NCBI RefSeq assembly: GCF_022758295.1
Contig: NZ_JALDWJ010000001.1
Span: forward strand, 248,001 to 312,000
DNA: 64,000 nucleotides
DNA from: Lysobacter sp. CFH 32150
GTDB taxonomy: Bacteria > Pseudomonadota > Gammaproteobacteria > Xanthomonadales > Xanthomonadaceae
Direction: 5' to 3'
Below the pieces are notes generated by a model, which was given only the letters and a program-made list of their open reading frames with translations, made no database searches and had not been told where the DNA came from. Shown here one piece after another: positions 52,948 through 59,942 of the stretch. The position numbers and the translations under genes were made by a program. Each line of letters starts with the position of its first letter. Position 1 is the first letter of the stretch.

Positions 52948-54219
52948 ATGGCTTCCGAAGTGCAGTCCAGTCCCGGTCTGGTGGTGATAGGTGGCGGCCC
53001 GGCCGGCCTGATGGCCGCCGAAGTCGCGCGCGCAGCGGGCATCGAAGTCGATGTGTATGAGGCGAAGGGCTCGGTGGGACGCAAGTTCCTGATCGCAGGC
53101 AAGGGCGGGCTCAACCTCACCCATTCCGAGCCACGTCCGTTGTTCGATGCTCGTTACGGCGCGCGCAGCCGCGAAGTCGGCGCCTGGCTCGATGATTTCG
53201 ATGCCGATGCGTTGCGCGAATGGGCGCAAGGCTTCGGCATCGAGACTTATGTCGGCACGTCCGGCCGCATCTTCCCGATGGACCGCAAGGCCGCGCCATT
53301 GCTGCGCGGCTGGGTGCGGCGATTGCGCGAGGACGGCGTGCGCTTCCACGTGCAGCACCGCTGGCTGGGTTGGGATGGCGATGGCGCATTGCGTTTCGCA
53401 ACACCCGAAGGCGAGCATCGCGTACGTGCGCGCGCGGTCGTGCTCGCGCTCGGTGGCGGCAGCTGGCCAGAACTCGGTTCCGACGGCGCGTGGCAGGCCG
53501 TGTTGAGCGAGCGCGGCATCGACATTGCGCCATTGCGGCCTTCCAACTGCGGCTTCGACATCGGCTGGAGCGAGCATTTCTCCAGTCGGCATGCCGGTGC
53601 ACCGCTGAAACCCGTGATCGCGCACTGGCACGATGCCAAAGGCGTCGAGCACGCACTGCAAGGCGAATGCGTCGTCACCGCGACGGGCATCGAAGGCAGC
53701 TTGATCTACGCACTATCGGCCACGTTGCGCGACAACATCACCCGGCACGGCCATGCGACATTGCACCTCGACCTCGCGCCGGGTCGTACGTTCGAACGCC
53801 TGCGCAACGACCTCGCCAAACCGCGCAACGGTCGCAGCCTCAGCGAACACCTGCGTCGCCAGGCCGGCATCGAAGGCGCGAAAGCCGCGTTGGTGTACGA
53901 AACGCTCGACAAGGAGCAGCTGCAAGACATGGAGCTCGTCGCGCAGACGATCAAGCGCCTGCCGCTCGTATTGAAGCGCCCTCGCCCGCTCGTTGAAGCA
54001 ATCAGCAGCGCCGGCGGCGTGCGCCTTGAAGCGACGAACGACACGCTGATGCTCGCTGCCATGCCCGGCGTGTTCTGCGCCGGCGAAATGCTCGATTGGG
54101 AAGCTCCGACTGGCGGTTACCTGCTCACCGCGTGCTACGCCAGCGGTCGCCGCGCAGGACTGGGGGCGGTGCAATGGCTGACCAAGCACCGCCCTCCCGG
54201 GTCAATGAGCGTTCTGTAA
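52948..54219 (+). CDS. TIGR03862-type NAD(P)/FAD flavoprotein (HI0933 superfamily)
   Basis: A 423-residue flavoprotein: VVIGGGPAGLMAAEVARAAG, GSVGRKFLIAGKGGLNLTHSE, GTSGRIFPMDRKAAPLLRGW, ALGGGSWPELGSDGAW and C-terminal GVFCAGEMLDWEAPTGGYLLTACYASGRRAG. It is related to YhiN but belongs to the TIGR03862 branch. Starts at 52948 or 52930 are both possible. It is the template to which the decayed sequence at 54956-55290 can be aligned block by block. Confidence 0.94.
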   Translation: MASEVQSSPGLVVIGGGPAGLMAAEVARAAGIEVDVYEAKGSVGRKFLIAGKGGLNLTHSEPRPLFDARYGARSREVGAWLDDFDADALREWAQGFGIETYVGTSGRIFPMDRKAAPLLRGWVRRLREDGVRFHVQHRWLGWDGDGALRFATPEGEHRVRARAVVLALGGGSWPELGSDGAWQAVLSERGIDIAPLRPSNCGFDIGWSEHFSSRHAGAPLKPVIAHWHDAKGVEHALQGECVVTATGIEGSLIYALSATLRDNITRHGHATLHLDLAPGRTFERLRNDLAKPRNGRSLSEHLRRQAGIEGAKAALVYETLDKEQLQDMELVAQTIKRLPLVLKRPRPLVEAISSAGGVRLEATNDTLMLAAMPGVFCAGEMLDWEAPTGGYLLTACYASGRRAGLGAVQWLTKHRPPGSMSVL

Positions 54220-54355
54220 CACGCACTTGCCAGGCGCGCGTTTCCGACCAGCGGCTGTCCGCCCGCCACACAGGCACACGTTTCTCTCTCCGCGGATTCC
54301 GGCACTACGTTGGAATCCGTACCCCACGGGACCTCTGCCCCCCGGAGAAACGTCC

Positions 54356-54931
54356 ATGAAACTCACGCGTCCTTTCACTATCGTTGCCTTGGCAGGCATC
54401 TGCGCCATCGCCGCATTCAGCCAGGACACCCGCGCGCAAGATGCGAACGAGGCGTCCAAGATCAAGAAGGGCTATTCCATTGCTCCCGTGCCCTTGAATC
54501 TCGCTGGCAAGAACATCGGCCTTGTCGGCTTGGGTAGCTACATCGTCAATGCCCAGGGCGGGTGCTCGGATTGCCACACCAATCCGCCCTTCGTCGCGGG
54601 AGGCGATCCCTTCCTCGGGGAACCGACAGTCATCAACCAGGCGGGTTACCTGGGCGGTGGTACTGCGTTCGGACCCTTCGTATCGCGCAACCTGACTCCG
54701 AACCGCTTCGGGCGGCCTGCGAATCTCTCGTTGGACGAATTCCTGTTCGTCATGACTACCGGCACCGACGTCAAGGGAATACCGCCCTTTGTGCCTTCAG
54801 TCGAAGGTGACCTGCTACAGGTCATGCCCTGGCCGGTGTACCGCCACATGACCGAGCGCGACAAGCGCGCCATCTACGAGTACCTGCGCGCAATCCCATG
54901 CGTCGGCAGCGCGCAGCGCTGCGGCACATAG
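54356..54931 (+). CDS. exported monohaem cytochrome c
   Basis: A 191-residue protein with a signal peptide (FTIVALAGICAIAAFSQDTRA). The haem site is GGCSDCHTNPPF, in the GSYIVNAQGGC context of class I c-type domains, with a candidate Met axial ligand in LLQVMPWPVYRHM. The C-terminal helix is RHMTERDKRAIYEYLRAIPC. It acts in periplasmic electron transfer; its partner is unknown. GGAG precedes the ATG at 54356. The TIGR03862 gene ends 136 bp upstream. Confidence 0.92.
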   Translation: MKLTRPFTIVALAGICAIAAFSQDTRAQDANEASKIKKGYSIAPVPLNLAGKNIGLVGLGSYIVNAQGGCSDCHTNPPFVAGGDPFLGEPTVINQAGYLGGGTAFGPFVSRNLTPNRFGRPANLSLDEFLFVMTTGTDVKGIPPFVPSVEGDLLQVMPWPVYRHMTERDKRAIYEYLRAIPCVGSAQRCGT

Positions 54932-54955
54932 TCAGCCTGGCGAAGGCATCGCGGG

Positions 54956-55290
54956 ATGCCTTCGCCGTCCCACCCGGTGATCGCGCACTGGAGCGACGCC
55001 AGTGGCGTGGAGCATGCACTGCAGGGCGAATACGTCGTCACCGGACCGGCATCGAAGGCGGTCTGATCAATGCACCACGACTGCTCCTCGACCTCGCGCC
55101 GGGCCATGCTCGAACGCTGCGTCGACCTCGCCAATCCGCGCAACGGCCGCTGCCCTCGTCGCGCAAACCATCAAGCGGCGCCTCTCGCATTGAAGCGCCC
55201 ACTCGCCGAAGCGATCAGAAGCACCAGGGGCGTGCACCTCGAAGCGACGAACGACTCGTTGATGCTCGCTGAACTGCAGCACATATCTTC
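54956..55290 (+). pseudogene. decayed copy of a TIGR03862-type flavoprotein gene
   Basis: Blocks of this non-coding stretch line up with the intact flavoprotein gene at 53.6-54.1 kb. These are the VIAHW...GVEHALQGE-VVT segment, LDLAPG, then DLANPRNGR, then VAQTIKRRL, and finally LEATNDSLMLAE. They are in the right order but in shifting frames. Sections are missing between blocks (the part after LINA, and the HLRR...DMEL part). It is therefore a remnant with several frameshifts and deletions. The 461-bp gap between the cytochrome c and DUF1800 genes contains this and little else. Sequence divergence suggests an older paralogue rather than a fresh duplicate. Confidence 0.85.
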
Positions 55291-55323
55291 ATTCGTTCCC
55301 CTGTCATGAAATGCGTAGGCGCT

Positions 55324-55341
55324 GCGTGACCAACGTCACGC
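55324..55341. promoter_or_regulatory. CRP/Clp-like palindrome upstream of the DUF1800 gene
   Basis: GCGTGAC-CAAC-GTCACGC is a perfect 7-bp inverted repeat. It contains GTGA-N6-TCAC, the core of the CRP family site that xanthomonad Clp also reads. It ends 51 bp before the DUF1800 start codon, a place suited to activation. It could equally act as a hairpin in RNA. Confidence 0.5.
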
Positions 55342-55392
55342 CATGCGGTCGTTTTCGCACCTACGCTCGCGTTTACGCAGAGGGAACCTCGC

Positions 55393-57159
55393 ATGGACCA
55401 ATCGAGCATCGGCGCCGCGCGCGCCGCGATCCAGAGCCAGTGGGCGCAACGCTATGGCACGGCATGGGCGACATCGCTGACCAGGCGCGCCAAGACTGCT
55501 GCCTTGGGCACTGCGGCCGCGACCTCGGGCAGTGGCATGACCAAAAGTGGCCCACAACCGGCAGCGCTGCTCACGCTGCCGGTGCCGCCACTCGCGGTGC
55601 GGGTACTCGGCAACATGGCCTACGGCCCGACTGCGGCCAGCCTGGCCGAGTTCAATGCACTCGGCACCAATGATGACGACCGCTTCGCCAACTTCATCGA
55701 ATGGCAGCTCGACTGGTCGGCCATCGACGACAGCGCAGTCGAAGCCCGGCTGGCGGCAGCCGGTTACACCACCCTCGGCAAGAGCCTGCAACAGTTGTGG
55801 GCCGACCATGTACTCAATGATCCGGCGTGGGACGTGCGGATGCGCCCGGCACGCGAGATCGAACGTGCGTCGCTGGTGCGCGCCGTACATTCGCGGCGGC
55901 AGTTGCGCGAGGTCGTGGTCAGTTTCTGGCACGACCATTTCAACGTGGCCGCAGGAGGCAGCGATGTCGGCCCGGTCTACGTGCATTTCGACCGCGATGT
56001 GCTGCGCGCCAATGCCTTCGGCAACTTCCGCACGATGCTCGAGTCGGTCGCGAGGAGCACCGCGATGCTCTATTACCTCGACAACGCCTCGAACACGCGT
56101 GCCGGACCGAACGAAAACTACGCGCGGGAACTGCTGGAGCTGCATACGTTCGGTGCGGAGAACTACTTCGGCTTCATGGATCCATTCGACGTGCCGCCGG
56201 CGCCGGAAGACCCGGACTATCCGGCCGGTTACACCGATATCGATGTCTATGAGACTGCCTCTGCCTTCACCGGCTGGTCGATCAAGGACGGCCACTGGGA
56301 ATTCCCCACCGAAGACGACGGCACCTTCGCCTATCGATCGACCTGGCATGACGCCGGCCCGAAGTTCCTGCTCGGCATGCTGCTGTATCCGGAGCAGCCC
56401 GCCCTCAAGGATGGCCGCGACGTGCTCGATCGCCTGGCCAGTCATCCGCGCGTGGCGAAGTTCATCTGCAAGAAGCTGATTCGCCGTTTCATCAGCGACA
56501 AGCCGCGTCAGGGCCTGATCGACAGTGCCGCGGCGGTGTTCCGCCAACACTGGCAGAGCGCGGACCAGATCGAGCGCGTACTCCGCCACATCCTGCTGTC
56601 GGACGACTTCCGCTACACCTGGGGACACAAGCAGCGTCGGCCATTCGAAGCGGTGGCGGCGGCGATGCGCGGACTCGGCAGCGACTTCACCCCGAAAGCG
56701 GGCGATCCCCAGAGCGACGAATTCATGTGGCGCATGGGTTTCACCGGGCATGCGCCCTATGCGTGGCCGGCCCCGAACGGCTACCCGGACACGAGCGCCG
56801 CATGGTCCGGTTCCAACAGCCTGGCGATGAGTTGGAAGCTGCTCGGCTGGCTGACGGAGACCAGCGACAACGGCGTGCCGCTGGCGCCGATCCTCGCGAC
56901 CACGCGCACGCACGTAGCGACCTGGACAGCGCGCAACCTCACCGAATTCTGGTGCATCCGCCTGCTCGGCTACCTGCCTGAAGCGACGCGGCTGCAAACC
57001 CTGATCGCGTTCATGGCGCAGAACGGCGACCCGAACAGCTACGTGATCACCGACACCAACACCTGGTCCGGCAGCGATCTGAAGAAGCACTACAACCAGG
57101 AACGACTGTGCAGCCTGGTCTCGCTGGTGCTCATGTCGCCCGAATTCCTGGCGCGGTGA
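55393..57159 (+). CDS. DUF1800 family protein
   Basis: A 588-residue protein. Family landmarks are the RREVVVSFWHDHFN-like segment (LREVVVSFWHDHFNVAA), YYLDNASNTRAGPNENYARELLELHTFG, the SAFTGWSI strand and VAKFICKKLIRRFI. No clear signal peptide is present at the N-terminus, which is instead Ala/Thr rich. DUF1800 proteins pair with DUF1501 proteins in many bacteria; none has a proven activity that I can name. The next gene starts 10 bp downstream. Confidence 0.92.
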   Translation: MDQSSIGAARAAIQSQWAQRYGTAWATSLTRRAKTAALGTAAATSGSGMTKSGPQPAALLTLPVPPLAVRVLGNMAYGPTAASLAEFNALGTNDDDRFANFIEWQLDWSAIDDSAVEARLAAAGYTTLGKSLQQLWADHVLNDPAWDVRMRPAREIERASLVRAVHSRRQLREVVVSFWHDHFNVAAGGSDVGPVYVHFDRDVLRANAFGNFRTMLESVARSTAMLYYLDNASNTRAGPNENYARELLELHTFGAENYFGFMDPFDVPPAPEDPDYPAGYTDIDVYETASAFTGWSIKDGHWEFPTEDDGTFAYRSTWHDAGPKFLLGMLLYPEQPALKDGRDVLDRLASHPRVAKFICKKLIRRFISDKPRQGLIDSAAAVFRQHWQSADQIERVLRHILLSDDFRYTWGHKQRRPFEAVAAAMRGLGSDFTPKAGDPQSDEFMWRMGFTGHAPYAWPAPNGYPDTSAAWSGSNSLAMSWKLLGWLTETSDNGVPLAPILATTRTHVATWTARNLTEFWCIRLLGYLPEATRLQTLIAFMAQNGDPNSYVITDTNTWSGSDLKKHYNQERLCSLVSLVLMSPEFLAR

Positions 57160-57169
57160 GGAGAATGGA

Positions 57170-58642
57170 ATGAACGCACTGGAATTGTCGCGCCGCGAAT
57201 TCCTCAAGGGCTGTGCTGCAAGCGCCGCGATCGGCGCTGTCGGCCCGGCCTTGCTGTTTTCGAATCCCGCCCACGCAGCGGCTAACACGCACGACACGAT
57301 CGTGCATTTGTTCCTGCGCGGCGGCATCGATGGCCTCAACCTGGTCGTGCCCACTTCCGGCGTCGATCGCGGTCATTACGAGCAGGCACGACCCGACCTG
57401 ATGATCGCTGCCAGCGGTACATACGGCGCACTGCCACTGACGCTGGGCGGCGGCAGCGGCACTGGCTTTGGCCTGCACCCGTCTGCGACCGGCCTGCGCG
57501 ATTTGTGGGATGCGGGCCACCTGGCGATCGTGCATGCCTGCGGCCTCGCCTCCAGCGTGACCCGCAGCCATTTCGATGCGCAGTTGTCCATCGATCTCGG
57601 CACGCCGGGCCAACAAGGCATCGGCAGCGGCTGGATCACGCGTGCATGGAACACGCATCCCGGCGCGCTCGGCAGCGAGCTGTTGCCCGCACTCGGCGTC
57701 AGCGCGAACCAACCAGCGGGCCTGCTTGGCTCGACACAGGCGTTGTGCATGAGCAGTCCTGCGGATTTCGCGCTCAATGCAGGCCCATGGGCGTGGCAGA
57801 AGACGCGCACCGATTCACCTGCGGGGTTGCGCGGCGTCAACGAGACCCTCGCCAGCCTCTGGGGCGGCAGCACGGGGCTCGAATTCGCCGGTGCGCGCGC
57901 AGATCGTTCGCTGCGCATGATCGCGCAACAACCGTATGCCGCATTACCGGCGGCATGGCCGACCGGAACCTTCGCACAGCAGCTGTGGACGGTGGCGCAG
58001 TCGATCCGTTTCAACCTTGGCCTGCATTACGCGACGCTCGATCTCGGCGGCTGGGATACGCACGACGGCCAAGGCACTGCCGGCGCCGGCTGGAACTACT
58101 ACCAGAACAAGATCGCCGAGTTGTCGTCGGCCCTGTATGCGTTCTTCAATGAACTCGCCGCCAGCGGACACATGGATCGCGTGACCGTGGTGGTGCAGTC
58201 CGAATTCGGGCGCCGCGTGCGGCAGAACGCCAACGGCGGCACCGACCACGGCTACGGCAACCCGATGCTGGTGCTCGGCGGACCGGTCAATGGTCGCCAG
58301 TTCTACGGCAGCTGGCCGGGACTGGATCCGGAAATCCTTTCGCCCTACTTCGGCGATCTGCCAGTGACCACCGATCACCGGCGCGTGTTGTCAGAATTGC
58401 TGATCCGTCGCATGGGCAACCCGAACCTGAGCGCGGTGTTCCCGGGCTACAGCGGCTATACACCGCTCGGGATCATGCAAGGCACCGACACAACGCCGCA
58501 GGTAGCGAGCCTTGTGGCAACGCCACTGACCACCACGACCACCAAGGCCAAACGCCGCACGAAAGTACGCGTGCAGCGCTACGCGTTCGACCCCTGGGGT
58601 TGGCTGCGCAGGCTGATTCGCGATTTCGAACGCATGTTCTGA
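57170..58642 (+). CDS. DUF1501 family protein with Tat signal
   Basis: A 490-residue protein. The N-terminus LSRREFLKGCAASAAIGAVGPALL is a twin-arginine signal, shown here as SRREFLK plus a hydrophobic core. The body belongs to the sulfatase/alkaline-phosphatase-like DUF1501 family: LFLRGGIDGLNLVVP, DLGGWDTH, VVVQSEFGRRV and GTDHGYGNPMLVLGG. Asp/His clusters suggest metal binding. The C-terminus adds a Thr-rich then Lys/Arg-rich tail. GAGGAG lies 7 bp before the ATG. The stop codon lies inside the first unit of a tandem repeat array. Confidence 0.93.
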   Translation: MNALELSRREFLKGCAASAAIGAVGPALLFSNPAHAAANTHDTIVHLFLRGGIDGLNLVVPTSGVDRGHYEQARPDLMIAASGTYGALPLTLGGGSGTGFGLHPSATGLRDLWDAGHLAIVHACGLASSVTRSHFDAQLSIDLGTPGQQGIGSGWITRAWNTHPGALGSELLPALGVSANQPAGLLGSTQALCMSSPADFALNAGPWAWQKTRTDSPAGLRGVNETLASLWGGSTGLEFAGARADRSLRMIAQQPYAALPAAWPTGTFAQQLWTVAQSIRFNLGLHYATLDLGGWDTHDGQGTAGAGWNYYQNKIAELSSALYAFFNELAASGHMDRVTVVVQSEFGRRVRQNANGGTDHGYGNPMLVLGGPVNGRQFYGSWPGLDPEILSPYFGDLPVTTDHRRVLSELLIRRMGNPNLSAVFPGYSGYTPLGIMQGTDTTPQVASLVATPLTTTTTKAKRRTKVRVQRYAFDPWGWLRRLIRDFERMF

Positions 58643-58719
58643 TTGGACATGTCCTGATTGGCATGTCCTGATTGGCATGTCCTGATTGGCATGTCCTGAT
58701 CGAACATGTCCTGATCGAG
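58633..58719 (+). repeat. six-unit tandem repeat, 14-15 bp, grown from the DUF1501 stop
   Basis: Units start at 58633, 58648, 58662, 58676, 58690 and 58705 with consensus CATGTCCTGATTGG; the first has T for C at position 6, and the last two read GATCGA. The first unit contains the end of the DUF1501 gene (codons for Met, Phe, stop). Each unit includes CATG and a TGA. Units are too short and unspaced for a CRISPR array. Confidence 0.93.
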
Positions 58720-58732
58720 GCGCGACCCGGCG

Positions 58733-58947
58733 TTACTGCTTCTTCGCTGCCTTGCCGGCCTTGTCCTTCTCGGCTTTCTCCCGCGCTTCCTTGTCGGCCT
58801 GGAATTCCCGGATATGCGGCAATTCGCGCAGCAGTTTCGAATGCGGATCCAACGTGTAGGCAGCGCCGGCGGGCAGGTCGACATGCCCCTGCCCTTCGGC
58901 CATCTTCAAAGTCTTGTCGCAGCCGTTGACGCGTACTTCCACGGGCA
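58733..58947 (-). pseudogene. partial duplicate of the 3' end of the M1 aminopeptidase gene
   Basis: Bases 58771-58947 match 59999-60175 of the intact aminopeptidase gene over 177 bp without gaps, with about six differences by eye. They encode VEVRVNG...DKTLKMA...HVDLPAGAAYTLDPHSKLLREL. An open frame of about 72 codons exists, ending in a Lys/Ala tail, but there is no ribosome binding site and the zinc-binding part is missing, so I call it a fragment. It ends sharply where another fragment begins. Confidence 0.88.
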
Positions 58948-58948
58948 C

Positions 58949-58993
58949 CACCGCGCGGGACTGGGCGCGATCAAGTGGCTGTGCCTGCGCTGA
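58949..58993 (+). pseudogene. possible last codons of the decayed flavoprotein gene
   Basis: On the plus strand the sequence reads HRAGLGAIKWLCLR and stop. The intact flavoprotein at 54.15 kb ends with RRAGLGAVQWLTK before its tail. About 26 of 33 bases agree by eye. If correct, the two parts of the broken gene lie on either side of the DUF1800-DUF1501 segment. The match is short, so chance cannot be excluded. Confidence 0.5.
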
Positions 58994-58997
58994 GCGC

Positions 58998-59837
58998 TCA
59001 ACGTTTCGCTGGCGCAGCGACCCACAGCCGTCCGGTTGCCAGGTCCAGTGTCACCACCTTGTCCTTGAGGAACGGCATACCGATGTTGCCGTCGAGGATC
59101 ATCTTGCCCGGTGCGAACCCCATGTCGGCATGCACGCGGACGTCGGGCGACAGCGCGAAATCCACCGGCTGCGGACCATCGAGTTCCGGATCCAAGCCCA
59201 GCAGTCGCGCATAAGGCCCGGCCACGAGGACGGTACCGCCGTTACCGGAATCCAGTTCCATCCACAGCATGCCCTGCTTCGTGGGCACGCCCACCGAGGC
59301 CGCCAGCGCGCGGCCCTGCATCTCGCGGGAGAGCTTCATCGGCAGTTCGTGCGCGGTGCGCACGCGTTCGCGTGCACTGTCGGCCGACTCGACGATCAGC
59401 TGCCGGTTGGGGAAATCGATGGTGATCGTGCGCCCGGCGAACAGGTCCAGTGCGATCGAGCCTTCGACAGGTGCTGCATCCTTCGCCACAAGCGGCGCGA
59501 CGTCGAAGACCGCGGTGACGGGTGCAGTGAACGGCTTGCCTTCGATGGTGAACGTGACGTTGTCGCAGCGCGGCGCATCGAGGCGATCACCCATCATCCT
59601 GTGGCCGCTCAACCGGCCCCACGGCTCGCAACCGAAGGCCTTGGCGAAGGTCGGGGACAGCAGCGTGAGGCCGCCTGCGGTGTCGAACGTGAAGAGACCC
59701 GCGTGCCCGTTCACCTCCGCGCGCAACGCGACTGTCTTGCGGTAAGGCTCCAGCTTGAACACAGCCTCGGGCGGTTGCGCGGCGAGACTGTTGCCGGCGA
59801 AAGCGAGCAGGAGCGCGGCGAGAACGGGGTAACGCAT
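58998..59837 (-). CDS. exported retropepsin-like aspartic protease
   Basis: A 279-residue protein with a signal peptide (VLAALLLAFAGNSLAAQ) and two pepsin-like halves. The first active-site motif is LFTFDTAGGLTLL (DTA, in place of DTG); the second is MELDSGNGGTVLVAG (DSG). Bacterial periplasmic retropepsin-like proteins of this pattern are common, and few have known substrates. GGAGG precedes the ATG at 59837. It lies between the fragment of the M1 gene and the intact M1 gene. Confidence 0.88.
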   Translation of the reverse strand: MRYPVLAALLLAFAGNSLAAQPPEAVFKLEPYRKTVALRAEVNGHAGLFTFDTAGGLTLLSPTFAKAFGCEPWGRLSGHRMMGDRLDAPRCDNVTFTIEGKPFTAPVTAVFDVAPLVAKDAAPVEGSIALDLFAGRTITIDFPNRQLIVESADSARERVRTAHELPMKLSREMQGRALAASVGVPTKQGMLWMELDSGNGGTVLVAGPYARLLGLDPELDGPQPVDFALSPDVRVHADMGFAPGKMILDGNIGMPFLKDKVVTLDLATGRLWVAAPAKR

Positions 59838-59942
59838 GGTGACCTCCGGGTGGGACAAATAGCGCGTGATGTTGCCCGGCAGACTGGACCGCCGGTGCCG
59901 CACTTAGTTCAGCGGGCCCGACCCAGGGCCCGTCTGCCCTGC

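Noticed and set aside
54932-55392. Small protein genes between the cytochrome c and DUF1800 genes
   Set aside because: Short frames here have no consistent start or ribosome binding site, and the DNA aligns in shifted frames with the flavoprotein gene, so it is a remnant.
55336-57354. 672-codon open frame on the minus strand opposite DUF1800
   Set aside because: The opposite strand carries the DUF1800 family motifs and a good start; the antisense frame has none.
58633-58719. CRISPR array
   Set aside because: The repeats are 14-15 bp with no spacers between them and no cas genes are present.
58733-58951. A real 72-residue gene on the minus strand
   Set aside because: It is nearly identical to the 3' end of the M1 aminopeptidase gene and lacks a ribosome binding site, so duplication explains it better.
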